DNA from: Saccoglossus kowalevskii
Lineage: Eukaryota > Hemichordata > Enteropneusta > Harrimaniidae
Reading direction: 5' to 3'
DNA: 26,824 nt
Assembly: GCF_000003605.2 (NCBI RefSeq)
Contig: NW_003158723.1
Span: 1 to 26,824, forward strand
A program made the position numbers and the translations under genes. Below are positions 13,335-23,592 of this stretch, piece after piece; within the stretch, counting starts at the first letter, position 1; the number at the start of each line of letters is the position of its first letter. The notes under the pieces were generated by a model. The model was not told the origin of the DNA, ran no database searches, and worked only from the letters and a program-made list of their open reading frames with translations.

Positions 13335-14086
13335 CACTAGTGTACGAATAGACAGTGAATGTAAGTAATACTGCCCAGTAACACTAGAGTACAAATGGAC
13401 ACTGAATGTAAGTAATACTGCCCAGTAACACTAGTCTATGAATGGACATTGAATGTAAGTAATACTGCCCAGTAACACTAGTGTATGAATAGACACTGAA
13501 TGTAAGTAATACTGCCCAGTAACACTAGTGCACAAATGGACACTGAATGTAAGTAATACTGCCCAGTAACACTAGTGTACAAATGGACACTGAATGTAAG
13601 TAATACTGCCCAGTAACACTAGTGTACAAATGGACACTGAATGTAAGTAATACTGCCCAGTAACACTAGTGTACAAATGGACACTGAATGTAAGTAATAC
13701 TGCCCAGTAACACTAGTGTACAAATGGACACTGAATGTAAGTAATACTGCCCTGTAACACTAGTGTACAAATGGACACTGAATGTAAGTAATACTGCCCA
13801 GTAACACTAGTGTACGAATAGACAGTGAATGTAAGTAATACTGCCCAGTAACACTAGTGTACGAATAGACAGTGAATGTAAGTAATACTGCCCAGTAACA
13901 CTAGTGTACAAATGGACACTGAATGTAAGTAATACTGCCCAGTAACACTAGTCTATGAATGGACAGTGAATGTAAGTAATACTGCCCAGTAACACTAGTG
14001 TACGAATAGACACTGAATGTAAGTAATACTGCCCAGTAACACTAGTGTACAAATGGACACTGAATGTAAGTAATACTGCCCAGTAA
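13335..14086. repeat. 16-monomer block with ACTAGAG and CCTGTAAC markers, copy 1
   Basis: The order is CGAATAGACAGTG, CACTAGAG, CTATGAATGGACATTG, GTATGAATAGACAC, GTGCACAAATGG, common units, GCCCTGTAAC at about 13,749, two CGAATAGACAGTG units, CTATGAATGGACAGTG at 13,946 and CGAATAGACAC. The same series occurs at 21,660-22,552. The first five units also recur at 15,262 and, without the GTGCAC unit, at 16,061. Confidence 0.87.
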
Positions 14087-14603
14087 CATTAGTGTGCGAA
14101 TGGACACTGAATGTAAGTAATACTGCCCAGTAACACTAGTGTACAAATGGACACTGAATGTAAGTAATACTGCCCAGTAACACTAGTGTACAAATGGACA
14201 CTGAATGTAAGTAATACTGCCCAGTAACACTAGTGTACAAATGGACACTGAATGTAAGTAATACTGCCCAGTAACACTAGTGTACGAATGGACACTGAAT
14301 GTAAGTAATACTGCCCAGTAACATTAGTGTACGAATAGATACTGAATGTAAGTAATACTGCCCAGTAACACTAGTGTACAAATGGACACTGAATGTAAGT
14401 AATACTGCCCAGTAACACTAGTGTACGAATGGACACTGAATGTGAGTAATACTGCCCAGTAACACAAGTGAACGAATGGACACTGAATGTAAGTAATACT
14501 GCCCAGTAACACTAGTGTACAAATGGACACTGAATGTAAGTAATACTGCCCAGTAACACTAGTGTACAAATGGACACTGAATGTAAGTAATACTGCCCAG
14601 TAA

Positions 14604-14650
14604 CACTAGTGTACGAAACGACGCGGAATGTAAGTAATACTGCCCAGTAA
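14604..14650. repeat. Marker monomer with GAAACGACGCGG, second copy
   Basis: This is the second occurrence of the multi-base variant GTACGAAACGACGCGGAATG, identical in its markers to the unit at 662-708 and with the same following units. Independent origin of so many shared changes is unlikely, so the two loci descend from one segment. Confidence 0.85.
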
Positions 14651-14885
14651 CACTAGTGTACGAATGGACGCTGAATGTAAGTAATACTGCCCAGTAACAC
14701 TAGTGTACAAATGGACACTGAATGTAAGTAATACTGCCCAGTAACACTAGTGTACAAATGGACACTGAATGTAAGTAATACTGCCCAGTAACACTAGTGT
14801 ACAAATGGACACTGAATGTAAGTAATACTGCCCAGTAACACTAGTGTACAAATGGACACTGAATGTAAGTAATACTGCCCAGTAA

Positions 14886-16248
14886 CACTAGTGTACGAAT
14901 GGACACTGAATGTAAGTAATACTGCCCAGTAACATTAGTGTACGAATAGACACTGAATGTAAGTAATACTGCCCAGTAACACTAGTGTACAAATGGACAC
15001 TGAATGTAAGTAATACTGCCCAGTAACACTAGTGTACGAATGGACACTGAATGTAAGTAATACTGCCCAGTAATATTAGTGTACGAATGGACACTGAATG
15101 TAAGTAATACTGCCCAGTAACACTAGTGTACAAATGGACACTGAATGTAAGTAATACTGCCCAGTAACACTAGTGTACAAATGGACACTGAATGTAAGTA
15201 ATACTGCCCAGTAACACTAGTGTACAAATGGACACTGAATGTAAGTAATACTGCCCAGTAACACTAGTGTACGAATAGACAGTGAATGTAAGTAATACTG
15301 CCCAGTAACACTAGAGTACAAATGGACACTGAATGTAAGTAATACTGCCCAGTAACACTAGTCTATGAATGGACATTGAATGTAAGTAATACTGCCCAGT
15401 AACACTAGTGTATGAATAGACACTGAATGTAAGTAATACTGCCCAGTAACACTAGTGCACAAATGGACACTGAATGTAAGTAATACTGCCCAGTAACACT
15501 AGTGTACAAATGGACACTGAATGTAAGTAATACTGCCCAGTAACACTAGTGTACAAATGGACACTGAATGTAAGTAATACTGCCCAGTAACACTAGTGTA
15601 CAAATGGACACTGAATGTAAGTAATACTGCCCAGTAACACTAGTGTACAAATGGACACTGAATGTAAGTAATACTGCCCAGTAACACTAGTGTACGAATG
15701 GACACTGAATGTAAGTAATACTGCCCAGTAACATTAGTGTACGAATAGACACTGAATGTAAGTAATACTGCCCAGTAACACTAGTGTACAAATGGACACT
15801 GAATGTAAGTAATACTGCCCAGTAACACTAGTGTACGAATGGACACTGAATGTAAGTAATACTGCCCAGTAATATTAGTGTACGAATGGACACTGAATGT
15901 AAGTAATACTGCCCAGTAACACTAGTGTACAAATGGACACTGAATGTAAGTAATACTGCCCAGTAACACTAGTGTACAAATGGACACTGAATGTAAGTAA
16001 TACTGCCCAGTAACACTAGTGTACAAATGGACACTGAATGTAAGTAATACTGCCCAGTAACACTAGTGTACGAATAGACAGTGAATGTAAGTAATACTGC
16101 CCAGTAACACTAGAGTACAAATGGACACTGAATGTAAGTAATACTGCCCAGTAACACTAGTCTATGAATGGACATTGAATGTAAGTAATACTGCCCAGTA
16201 ACACTAGTGTATGAATAGACACTGAATGTAAGTAATACTGCCCAGTAA
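14886..16248. repeat. Local tandem duplication of 17 monomers (799 bp)
   Basis: The first copy (14,886-15,684) has CGAATGG, CATTAG/CGAATAG, a common unit, CGAATGG, TAATATTAG, three common units, CGAATAGACAGTG, CACTAGAG, CTATGAATGGACATTG, GTATGAATAGACAC, GTGCACAAATGG and four common units. The second copy starts at 15,685 with all markers shifted by exactly 799 bp (TAATATTAG at 15,071 and 15,870; CACTAGAG at 15,309 and 16,108). It breaks after 12 monomers at 16,248, where CATTAG/CGAATAG replaces the GTGCAC unit. Confidence 0.9.
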
Positions 16249-18363
16249 CATTAGTGTACGAATAGACACTGAATGTAAGTAATACTGCCCAGTAACACTA
16301 GTGTACAAATGGACACTGAATGTAAGTAATACTGCCCAGTAACACTAGTGTACGAATGGACACTGAATGTAAGTAATACTGCCCAGTAATACTAGTGTAC
16401 GAATGGACACTGAATGTAAGTAATACTGCCCACTAACACTAGTGTACAAATGGACACTGAATGTAAGTAATACTGCCCAGTAACACTAGTGTACAAATGG
16501 ACACTGAATGTAAGTAATACTGCCCAGTAACACTAGTGTACGAATGGACGCTGAATGTAAGTAATACTGCCCAGTAACACTAGTGTACAAATGGACACTG
16601 AATGTAAGTAATACTGCCCAGTAACACTAGTGTACAAATGGACACTGAATGTAAGTAATACTGCCCAGTAACACTAGTGTACAAATGGACACTGAATGTA
16701 AGTAATACTGCCCAGTAACACTAGTGTACGAATGGACACTGAATGTAAGTAATACTGCCCAGTAACATTAGTGTACGAATAGACACTGAATGTAAGTAAT
16801 ACTGCCCAGTAACACTAGTGTACAAATGGACACTGAATGTAAGTAATACTGCCCAGTAACACTAGTGTACAAATGGACACTGAATGTAAGTAATACTGCC
16901 CAGTAACACTAGTGTACAAATGGACACTGAATGTAAGTAATACTGCCCAGTAACACTATTGTACGAATGGACACTGAATGTAAGTAATACTGCCCAGTAA
17001 CATTAGTGTACGAATAGACACTGAATGTAAGTAATACTGCCCAGTAACACTAGTGTACGAATGGACACTGAATGTAAGTAATACTGCCCAGTAATACTAG
17101 TGTACGAATGGACACTGAATGTAAGTAATACTGCCCAGTAACACTAGTGTACAAATGGACACTGAATGTAAGTAATACTGCCCAGTAACACTAGTGTACA
17201 AATGGACACTGAATGTAAGTAATACTGCCCAGTAACACTAGTGTACGAATGGACGCTGAATGTAAGTAATACTGCCCAGTAACACTAGTGTACAAATGGA
17301 CACTGAATGTAAGTAATACTGCCCAGTAACACTAGTGTACGAATGGACACTGAATGTAAGTAATACTGCCCACTAACACTAGTGTACAAATGGACACTGA
17401 ATGTAAGTAATACTGCCCAGTAACACTAGTGTACAAATGGACACTGAATGTAAGTAATACTGCCCAGTAACACTAGTGTACGAATGGACGCTGAATGTAA
17501 GTAATACTGCCCAGTAACACTAGTGTACGAATGGACACTGAATGTAAGTAATACTGCCCAGTAACACTAGTGTACAAATGGACACTGAATGTAAGTAATA
17601 CTGCCCAGTAACACTAGTGTACGAATGGACACTGAATGTAAGTAATACTGCCCAGTAACACTAGTGTACGAATGGACACTAAATGTAAGTAATACTGCCC
17701 AGTAACACTAGTGTACGAATGGACACTGAATGTAAGTAATACTGCCCAGTAACACTAGTGTACAAATGGACACTGAATGTAAGTAATACTGCTGAGTAAC
17801 ATTAGTGTACAAATGGACACTGAATGTAAGTAATACTGCCCAGTAACACTAGTGTACAAATGGACACTGAATGTAAGTAATACTGCCCAGTAACACTAGT
17901 GTACAAATGGACACTGAATGTAAGTAATACTGCCCAGTAACACTAGTGTACAAATGGACACTGAATATAAGTAATACTGCCCAGTAACACTAGTGTACGA
18001 ATGGACACTGAATGTAAGTAATACTGCCCAGTAACACTAGTGTACGAATAGACACTGAATGTAAGTAATACTGCCCAGTAACATTAGTGTACAAATGGAC
18101 ACTGAATGTAAGTAATACTGCCCAGTAACATTAGTGTACGAATAGACACTGAATGTAAGTAATACTGCCCAGTAACACTAGTGTACAAATGGACACTGAA
18201 TGTAAGTAATACTGCCCAGTAACACTAGTGTACAAATGGACACTGAATGTAAGTAATACTGCCCAGTAACACTAGTGTACGAATAGACACTGAATGTAAG
18301 TAATACTGCCCAGTAACATTAGTGTACAAATGGACACTGAATGTAAGTAATACTGCCCAGTAA

Positions 18364-18407
18364 CACTAGTGTACGATGGACACTGAATGTAGTATACTGC
18401 CCAGTAA
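18364..18407. repeat. Shortened monomer (44 bp) with three missing bases
   Basis: One base is missing in GTACGATGGAC and two in GAATGTAGTATACTG compared with neighbours. All three losses fall at AA steps. This is either a decayed unit or residual long-read consensus error. Confidence 0.8.
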
Positions 18408-18548
18408 CATTAGTGTACGAATGGACACTGAATGTAAGTAATACTGCCCAGTAACACAAGTGTACGAATGGACACTGAATGTAAGTAATACTGCCCAGTA
18501 ACACTAGTGTACAAATGGACACTGAATGTAAGTAATACTGCCCAGTAA

Positions 18549-19497
18549 CACTAGTGAATGAATGGACACTGAATGTAAATAATACTGCCCAGTAACACTA
18601 GTGTACAAATGGACACTGAATGTAAGTAATACTGCCCAGTAACACTAGTGTACAAATGAACACTGAATGTAAGTAATACTGCCCAGTAACACTACTGTAC
18701 AAATGGACACTGAATGTAAGTAATACTGCCCAGTAACACTAGTGTACAAATGGACACTGAATGTAAGTAATACTGACCAGTAACACTAGTGTACAAATGG
18801 ACACTGAATGTAAGTATTACTGCCAATTAACACTAGTGTACGAATGGACGCTGAATGTAAGTAATACTGCCCAGTAACACTAGTGTACGAATGGACGCTG
18901 AATGTAAGTAATACTGCCCAGTAACACTAGTTTACAAATGGACACTGAATGTAAGTAATACTGCCCAGTAACACTAGTGTACAAATGGACACTGAATGTA
19001 AGTAATACTGCCCAGTAACACTAGTGTACAAATGGACACTGAATGTAAGTAATACTGCCCAGTAACACTAGTGTACAAATGGACACTGAATGTAAGTAAT
19101 ACTGCCCAGTAACACTAGTGTACAAATGGACACTGAATGTAAGTAATACTGCCCAGTAACACTAGTGTACAAATGGACACTGAATGTAAGTAATACTGCC
19201 CAGTAACATTAGTGTACGAATAGACACTGAATGTAAGTAATACTGCCCAGTAACACTAGTAACACTAGTGTACAAATGGACAGTGAATGTAAGTAATACA
19301 GCCCAGTAACACTAGTGTACGAATAGACAGTGAATGTAAGTAATACTGCCCAGTAACACTAGTGTACAAATGGACACTGAATGTAAGTAATACTGCCCAG
19401 TAACACTAGTCTATGAATGGACATTGAATGTAAGTAATACTGCCCAGTAACACTAGTGTATGAATAGACACTGAATGTAAGTAATACTGCCCAGTAA
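18549..19497. repeat. Five-copy marker block, copy 4 (full length)
   Basis: The order is GAATGAATGG/GTAAATAA at 18,549, AATGAACACTG, CACTACTG, CTGACCAG, TATTACTG, two GACGCTG units and TTTACAAATGG at 18,925. The extra CACTAGTAA is at 19,254 (329 bp later), followed by TACAGCCC, CGAATAGACAGTG, CTATGAATGGACATTG and GTATGAATAGACAC. Private changes are TGCCAATTAAC near 18,820 and GGACAGTG in the TACAGCCC unit. On its left it shares the CACAAGTG monomer with copies 1 and 2. Confidence 0.9.
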
Positions 19498-21659
19498 CAC
19501 TAGTGTACAAATGGACACTGAATGTAAGTAATACTGCCCAGTAACACTAGTGTACAAATGGACACTGAATGTAAGTAATACTGCCCAGTAACACTAGTGT
19601 ACAAATGGACACAGAATGTAAGTAATACTGCCCAGTAACACTAGTGTACAAATGGACACTGAATGTAAGTAATACTGCCCAGTAACACTAGTGTACAAAT
19701 GGACACTGAATGTAAGTAATACTGCCCAGTAACACTAGTGTACAAATGGACACTGAATGTAAGTAATACTGCCCAGTAACACTAGTGTACAAATGGACAT
19801 TGAATGTAAGTAATACTGCCCAGTAACACTAGTGTACGAATGGACACTGAATGTAAGTAATACTGCCCAGTAACACTAGTGCACGAATGGACACTGAATG
19901 TAAGTAATACTGCCCAGTAACACTAGTGTACAAATGGACACTGAATGTAAGTAATACTGCCCAGTAACACTAGTGTACAAATGGACACTGAATGTAAGTA
20001 ATACTGCCCAGTAACACTAGTGTACAAATGGACACTGAATGTAAGTAATACTGCCCAGTAACACTAGTGTACAAATGGACACTGAATGTAAGTAATACTG
20101 CCCAGTAACACTAGTGTACAAATGGACACTGAATGTAAGTAATACTGCCCAGTAACACTAGTGTACAAATGGACACTGAATGTAAGTAATACTGCCCAGT
20201 AACATTAGTGTACGAATAGACACTGAATGTAAGTAATACTGCCCAGTAACACTAGTGTACAAATGGACACTGAATGTAAGTAATACTGCCCAGTAACACT
20301 AGTGTACAAATGGACACTGAATGTAAGTAATACTGCCCAGTAACACTAGTGTACAAATGGACACTGAATGTAAGTAATACTGCCCAGTAACACTAGTGTA
20401 CAAATGGACACTGAATGTAAGTAATACTGCCCAGTAACACTAGTGTACAAATGGACACTGAATGTAAGTAATACTGCCCAGTAACACTAGTGTACAAATG
20501 GACACTGAATGTAAGTAATACTGCCCAGTAACACTAGTGTACAAATGGACACTGAATGTAAGTAATACTGCCCAGTAACACTAGTGTACAAATGGACACT
20601 GAATGTAAGTAATACTGCCCTGTAACACTAGTGTACAAATGGACACTGAATGTAAGTAATACTGCCCAGTAACACTAGTGTACGAATAGACAGTGAATGT
20701 AAGTAATACTGCCCAGTAACACTAGTGTACAAATGGACACTGAATGTAAGTAATACTGCCCAGTAACACTAGTGTACAAATGGACACTGAATGTAAGTAA
20801 TACTGCCCAGTAACACTAGTGTACGAATAGACACTGAATGTAAGTAATACTGCCCAGTAACACTAGTGTACAAATGGACACTGAATGTAAGTAATACTGC
20901 CCAGTAACACTAGTGTACGAATGGACACTGAATGTAAGTAATACTGCCCAGTAACACTAGTGTACAAATGGACACTGAATGTAAGTAATACTGCCCAGTA
21001 ACACTAGTGTACAAATGGACACTGAATGTAAGTAATACTGCCCAGTAACACTAGTCTATGAATGGACACTGAATGTAAGTAATACTGCCCAGTAACACTA
21101 GTGTACGAATAGACACTGAATGTAAGTAATACTGCCCAGTAACACTAGTGTACGAATAGACACTGAATGTAAGTAATACTGCCCAGTAACACTAGTGTAC
21201 AAATGGACACTGAATGTAAGTAATACTGCCCAGTAACACTAGTGTACGAATGGACACTGAATGTAAGTAATACTGCCCAGTAACATTAGTGTACGAATAG
21301 ACACTGAATGTAAGTAATACTGCCCAGTAACACTAGTGTACAAATGGACACTGAATGTAAGTAATACTGCCCAGTAACACTAGTGTACAAATGGACACTG
21401 AATGTAAGTAATACTGCCCAGTAACACTAGTGTACAAATGGACACTGAATGTAAGTAATACTGCCCAGTAACACTAGTGTACAAATGGACACTGAATGTA
21501 AGTAATACTGCCCAGTAACACTAGTGTACAAATGGACACTGAATGTAAGTAATACTGCCCAGTAACACTAGTGTACAAATGGACACTGAATGTAAGTAAT
21601 ACTGCCCAGTAACACTAGTGTACAAATGGACACTGAATGTAAGTAATACTGCCCAGTAA

Positions 21660-22552
21660 CACTAGTGTACGAATAGACAGTGAATGTAAGTAATACTGCC
21701 CAGTAACACTAGAGTACAAATGGACACTGAATGTAAGTAATACTGCCCAGTAACACTAGTCTATGAATGGACATTGAATGTAAGTAATACTGCCCAGTAA
21801 CACTAGTGTATGAATAGACACTGAATGCAAGTAATACTGCCCAGTAACACTAGTGCACAAATGGACACTGAATGTAAGTAATACTGCCCAGTAACACTAG
21901 TGTACAAATGGACACTGAATGTAAGTAATACTGCCCAGTAACACTAGTGTACAAATGGACACTGAATGTAAGTAATACTGCCCAGTAACACTAGTGTACA
22001 AATGGACACTGAATGTAAGTAATACTGCCCAGTAACACTAGTGTACAAATTGACACTGAATGTAAGTAATACTGCCCAGTAACACTAGTGTACAAATGGA
22101 CACTGAATGTAAGTAATACTGCCCAGTAACACTAGTGTACAAATGGACACTGAATGTAAGTAATACTGCCCAGTAACACTAGTGTACAAATGGACACTGA
22201 ATGTAAGTAATACTGCCCTGTAACACTAGTGTACAAATGGACACTGAATGTAAGTAATACTGCCCAGTAACACTAGTGTACGAATAGACAGTGAATGTAA
22301 GTAATACTGCCCAGTAACACTAGTGTACGAATAGACAGTGAATGTAAGTAATACTGCCCAGTAACACTAGTGTACAAATGGACACTGAATGTAAGTAATA
22401 CTGCCCAGTAACACTAGTCTATGAATGGACAGTGAATGTAAGTAATACTGCCCAGTAACACTAGTGTACGAATAGACACTGAATGTAAGTAATACTGCCC
22501 AGTAACACTAGTGTACAAATGGACACTGAATGTAAGTAATACTGCCCAGTAA
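21660..22552. repeat. Block with ACTAGAG and CCTGTAAC markers, copy 2 (19 monomers)
   Basis: The marker order matches 13,335-14,086, but three extra near-common monomers (141 bp) lie between the GTGCAC unit and GCCCTGTAAC at about 22,215. Downstream of that marker the spacing is identical in both copies: 195 bp to CTATGAATGGACAGTG and a further 141 bp to the block end. The length difference is therefore confined to the run of similar monomers. Confidence 0.87.
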
Positions 22553-22693
22553 CATTAGTGTACGAATGGACACTGAATGTAAGTAATACTGCCCAGTAAC
22601 ACTAGTGTACAAATGGACACTGAATGTAAGTAATACTGCCCAGTAACACTAGTGTACAAATGGACACTGAATGTAAGTAATACTGCCCAGTAA

Positions 22694-23592
22694 CACTAGT
22701 GAATGAATGGACACTGAATGTAAATAATACTGCCCAGTAACACTAGTGTACAAATGGACACTGAATGTAAGTAATACTGCCCAGTAACACTAGTGTACAA
22801 ATGAACACTGAATGTAAGTAATACTGCCCAGTAACACTACTGTACAAATGGACACTGAATGTAAGTAATACTGCCCAGTAACACTAGTGTACAAATGGAC
22901 ACTGAATGTAAGTAATACTGACCAGTAACACTAGTGTACAAATGGACACTGAATGTAAGTATTACTGCCCAGTAACACTAGTGTACGAATGGACGCTGAA
23001 TGTAAGTAATACTGCCCAGTAACACTAGTGTACGAATGGACGCTGAATGTAAGTAATACTGCCCAGTAACACTAGTTTACAAATGGACACTGAATGTAAG
23101 TAATACTGCCCAGTAACACTAGTGTACAAATGGACACTGAATGTAAGTAATACTGCCCAGTAACACTAGTGTACAAATGGACACTGAATGTAAGTAATAC
23201 TGCCCAGTAACACTAGTGTACAAATGGACACTGAATGTAAGTAATACTGCCCAGTAACACTAGTGTACAAATGGACACTGAATGTAAGTAATACTGCCCA
23301 GTAACACTAGTGTACAAATGGACACTGAATGTAAGTAATACTGCCCAGTAACATTAGTGTACGAATAGACACTGAATGTAAGTAATACTGCCCAGTAACA
23401 CTAGTAACACTAGTGTACAATTGGACACTGAATGTAGGTAATACAGCCCAGTAACACTAGTGTACGAGTAGACAGTGAATGTAGTAATACTGCCCAGTAA
23501 CACTAGTGTACAATGGACACTGAATGTAGTAATACTGCCCAGTAACACTAGTCTATGAATGGACATTGAATGTAAGTAATACTGCCCAGTAA
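22694..23592. repeat. Five-copy marker block, copy 5 (full length, locally damaged)
   Basis: The order is GAATGAATGG/GTAAATAA at 22,694, AATGAACACTG, CACTACTG, CTGACCAG, TATTACTG, two GACGCTG units, TTTACAAATGG at 23,070 and the extra CACTAGTAA at 23,399. TACAGCCC, CGAGTAGACAGTG and CTATGAATGGACATTG follow. It differs from the others after 23,592, where CATTAG/CGAATAG replaces GTATGAATAGACAC. A partial sixth copy of the left end only (GAATGAATGG/GTAAATAA) is at 24,862. Confidence 0.9.
23408..23545. repeat. Three consecutive monomers with small errors
   Basis: Within 138 bp there are three single-base losses (GTAGTAATAC twice, GTACAATGGAC once) and several substitutions (CAATTGG, GTAGGTAATAC, CGAGTAGAC). 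The other copies of this block lack them. The local concentration is higher than anywhere else in the array except 18,364-18,407. Confidence 0.8.

Noticed and set aside
5133-23566. Minus-strand open frames of 65-81 codons within the array (5,133-5,339; 6,223-6,420; 6,692-6,898; 14,324-14,569; 18,319-18,522; 23,354-23,566)
   Set aside because: They are translations of the satellite. Three monomers equal 141 bases, so every antisense frame cycles through the same three peptides and normally meets the TAG within CACTAGTG every third unit. Longer frames occur only where indels or variants such as CACAAG remove a stop. They have no start context and no conservation beyond the repeat.
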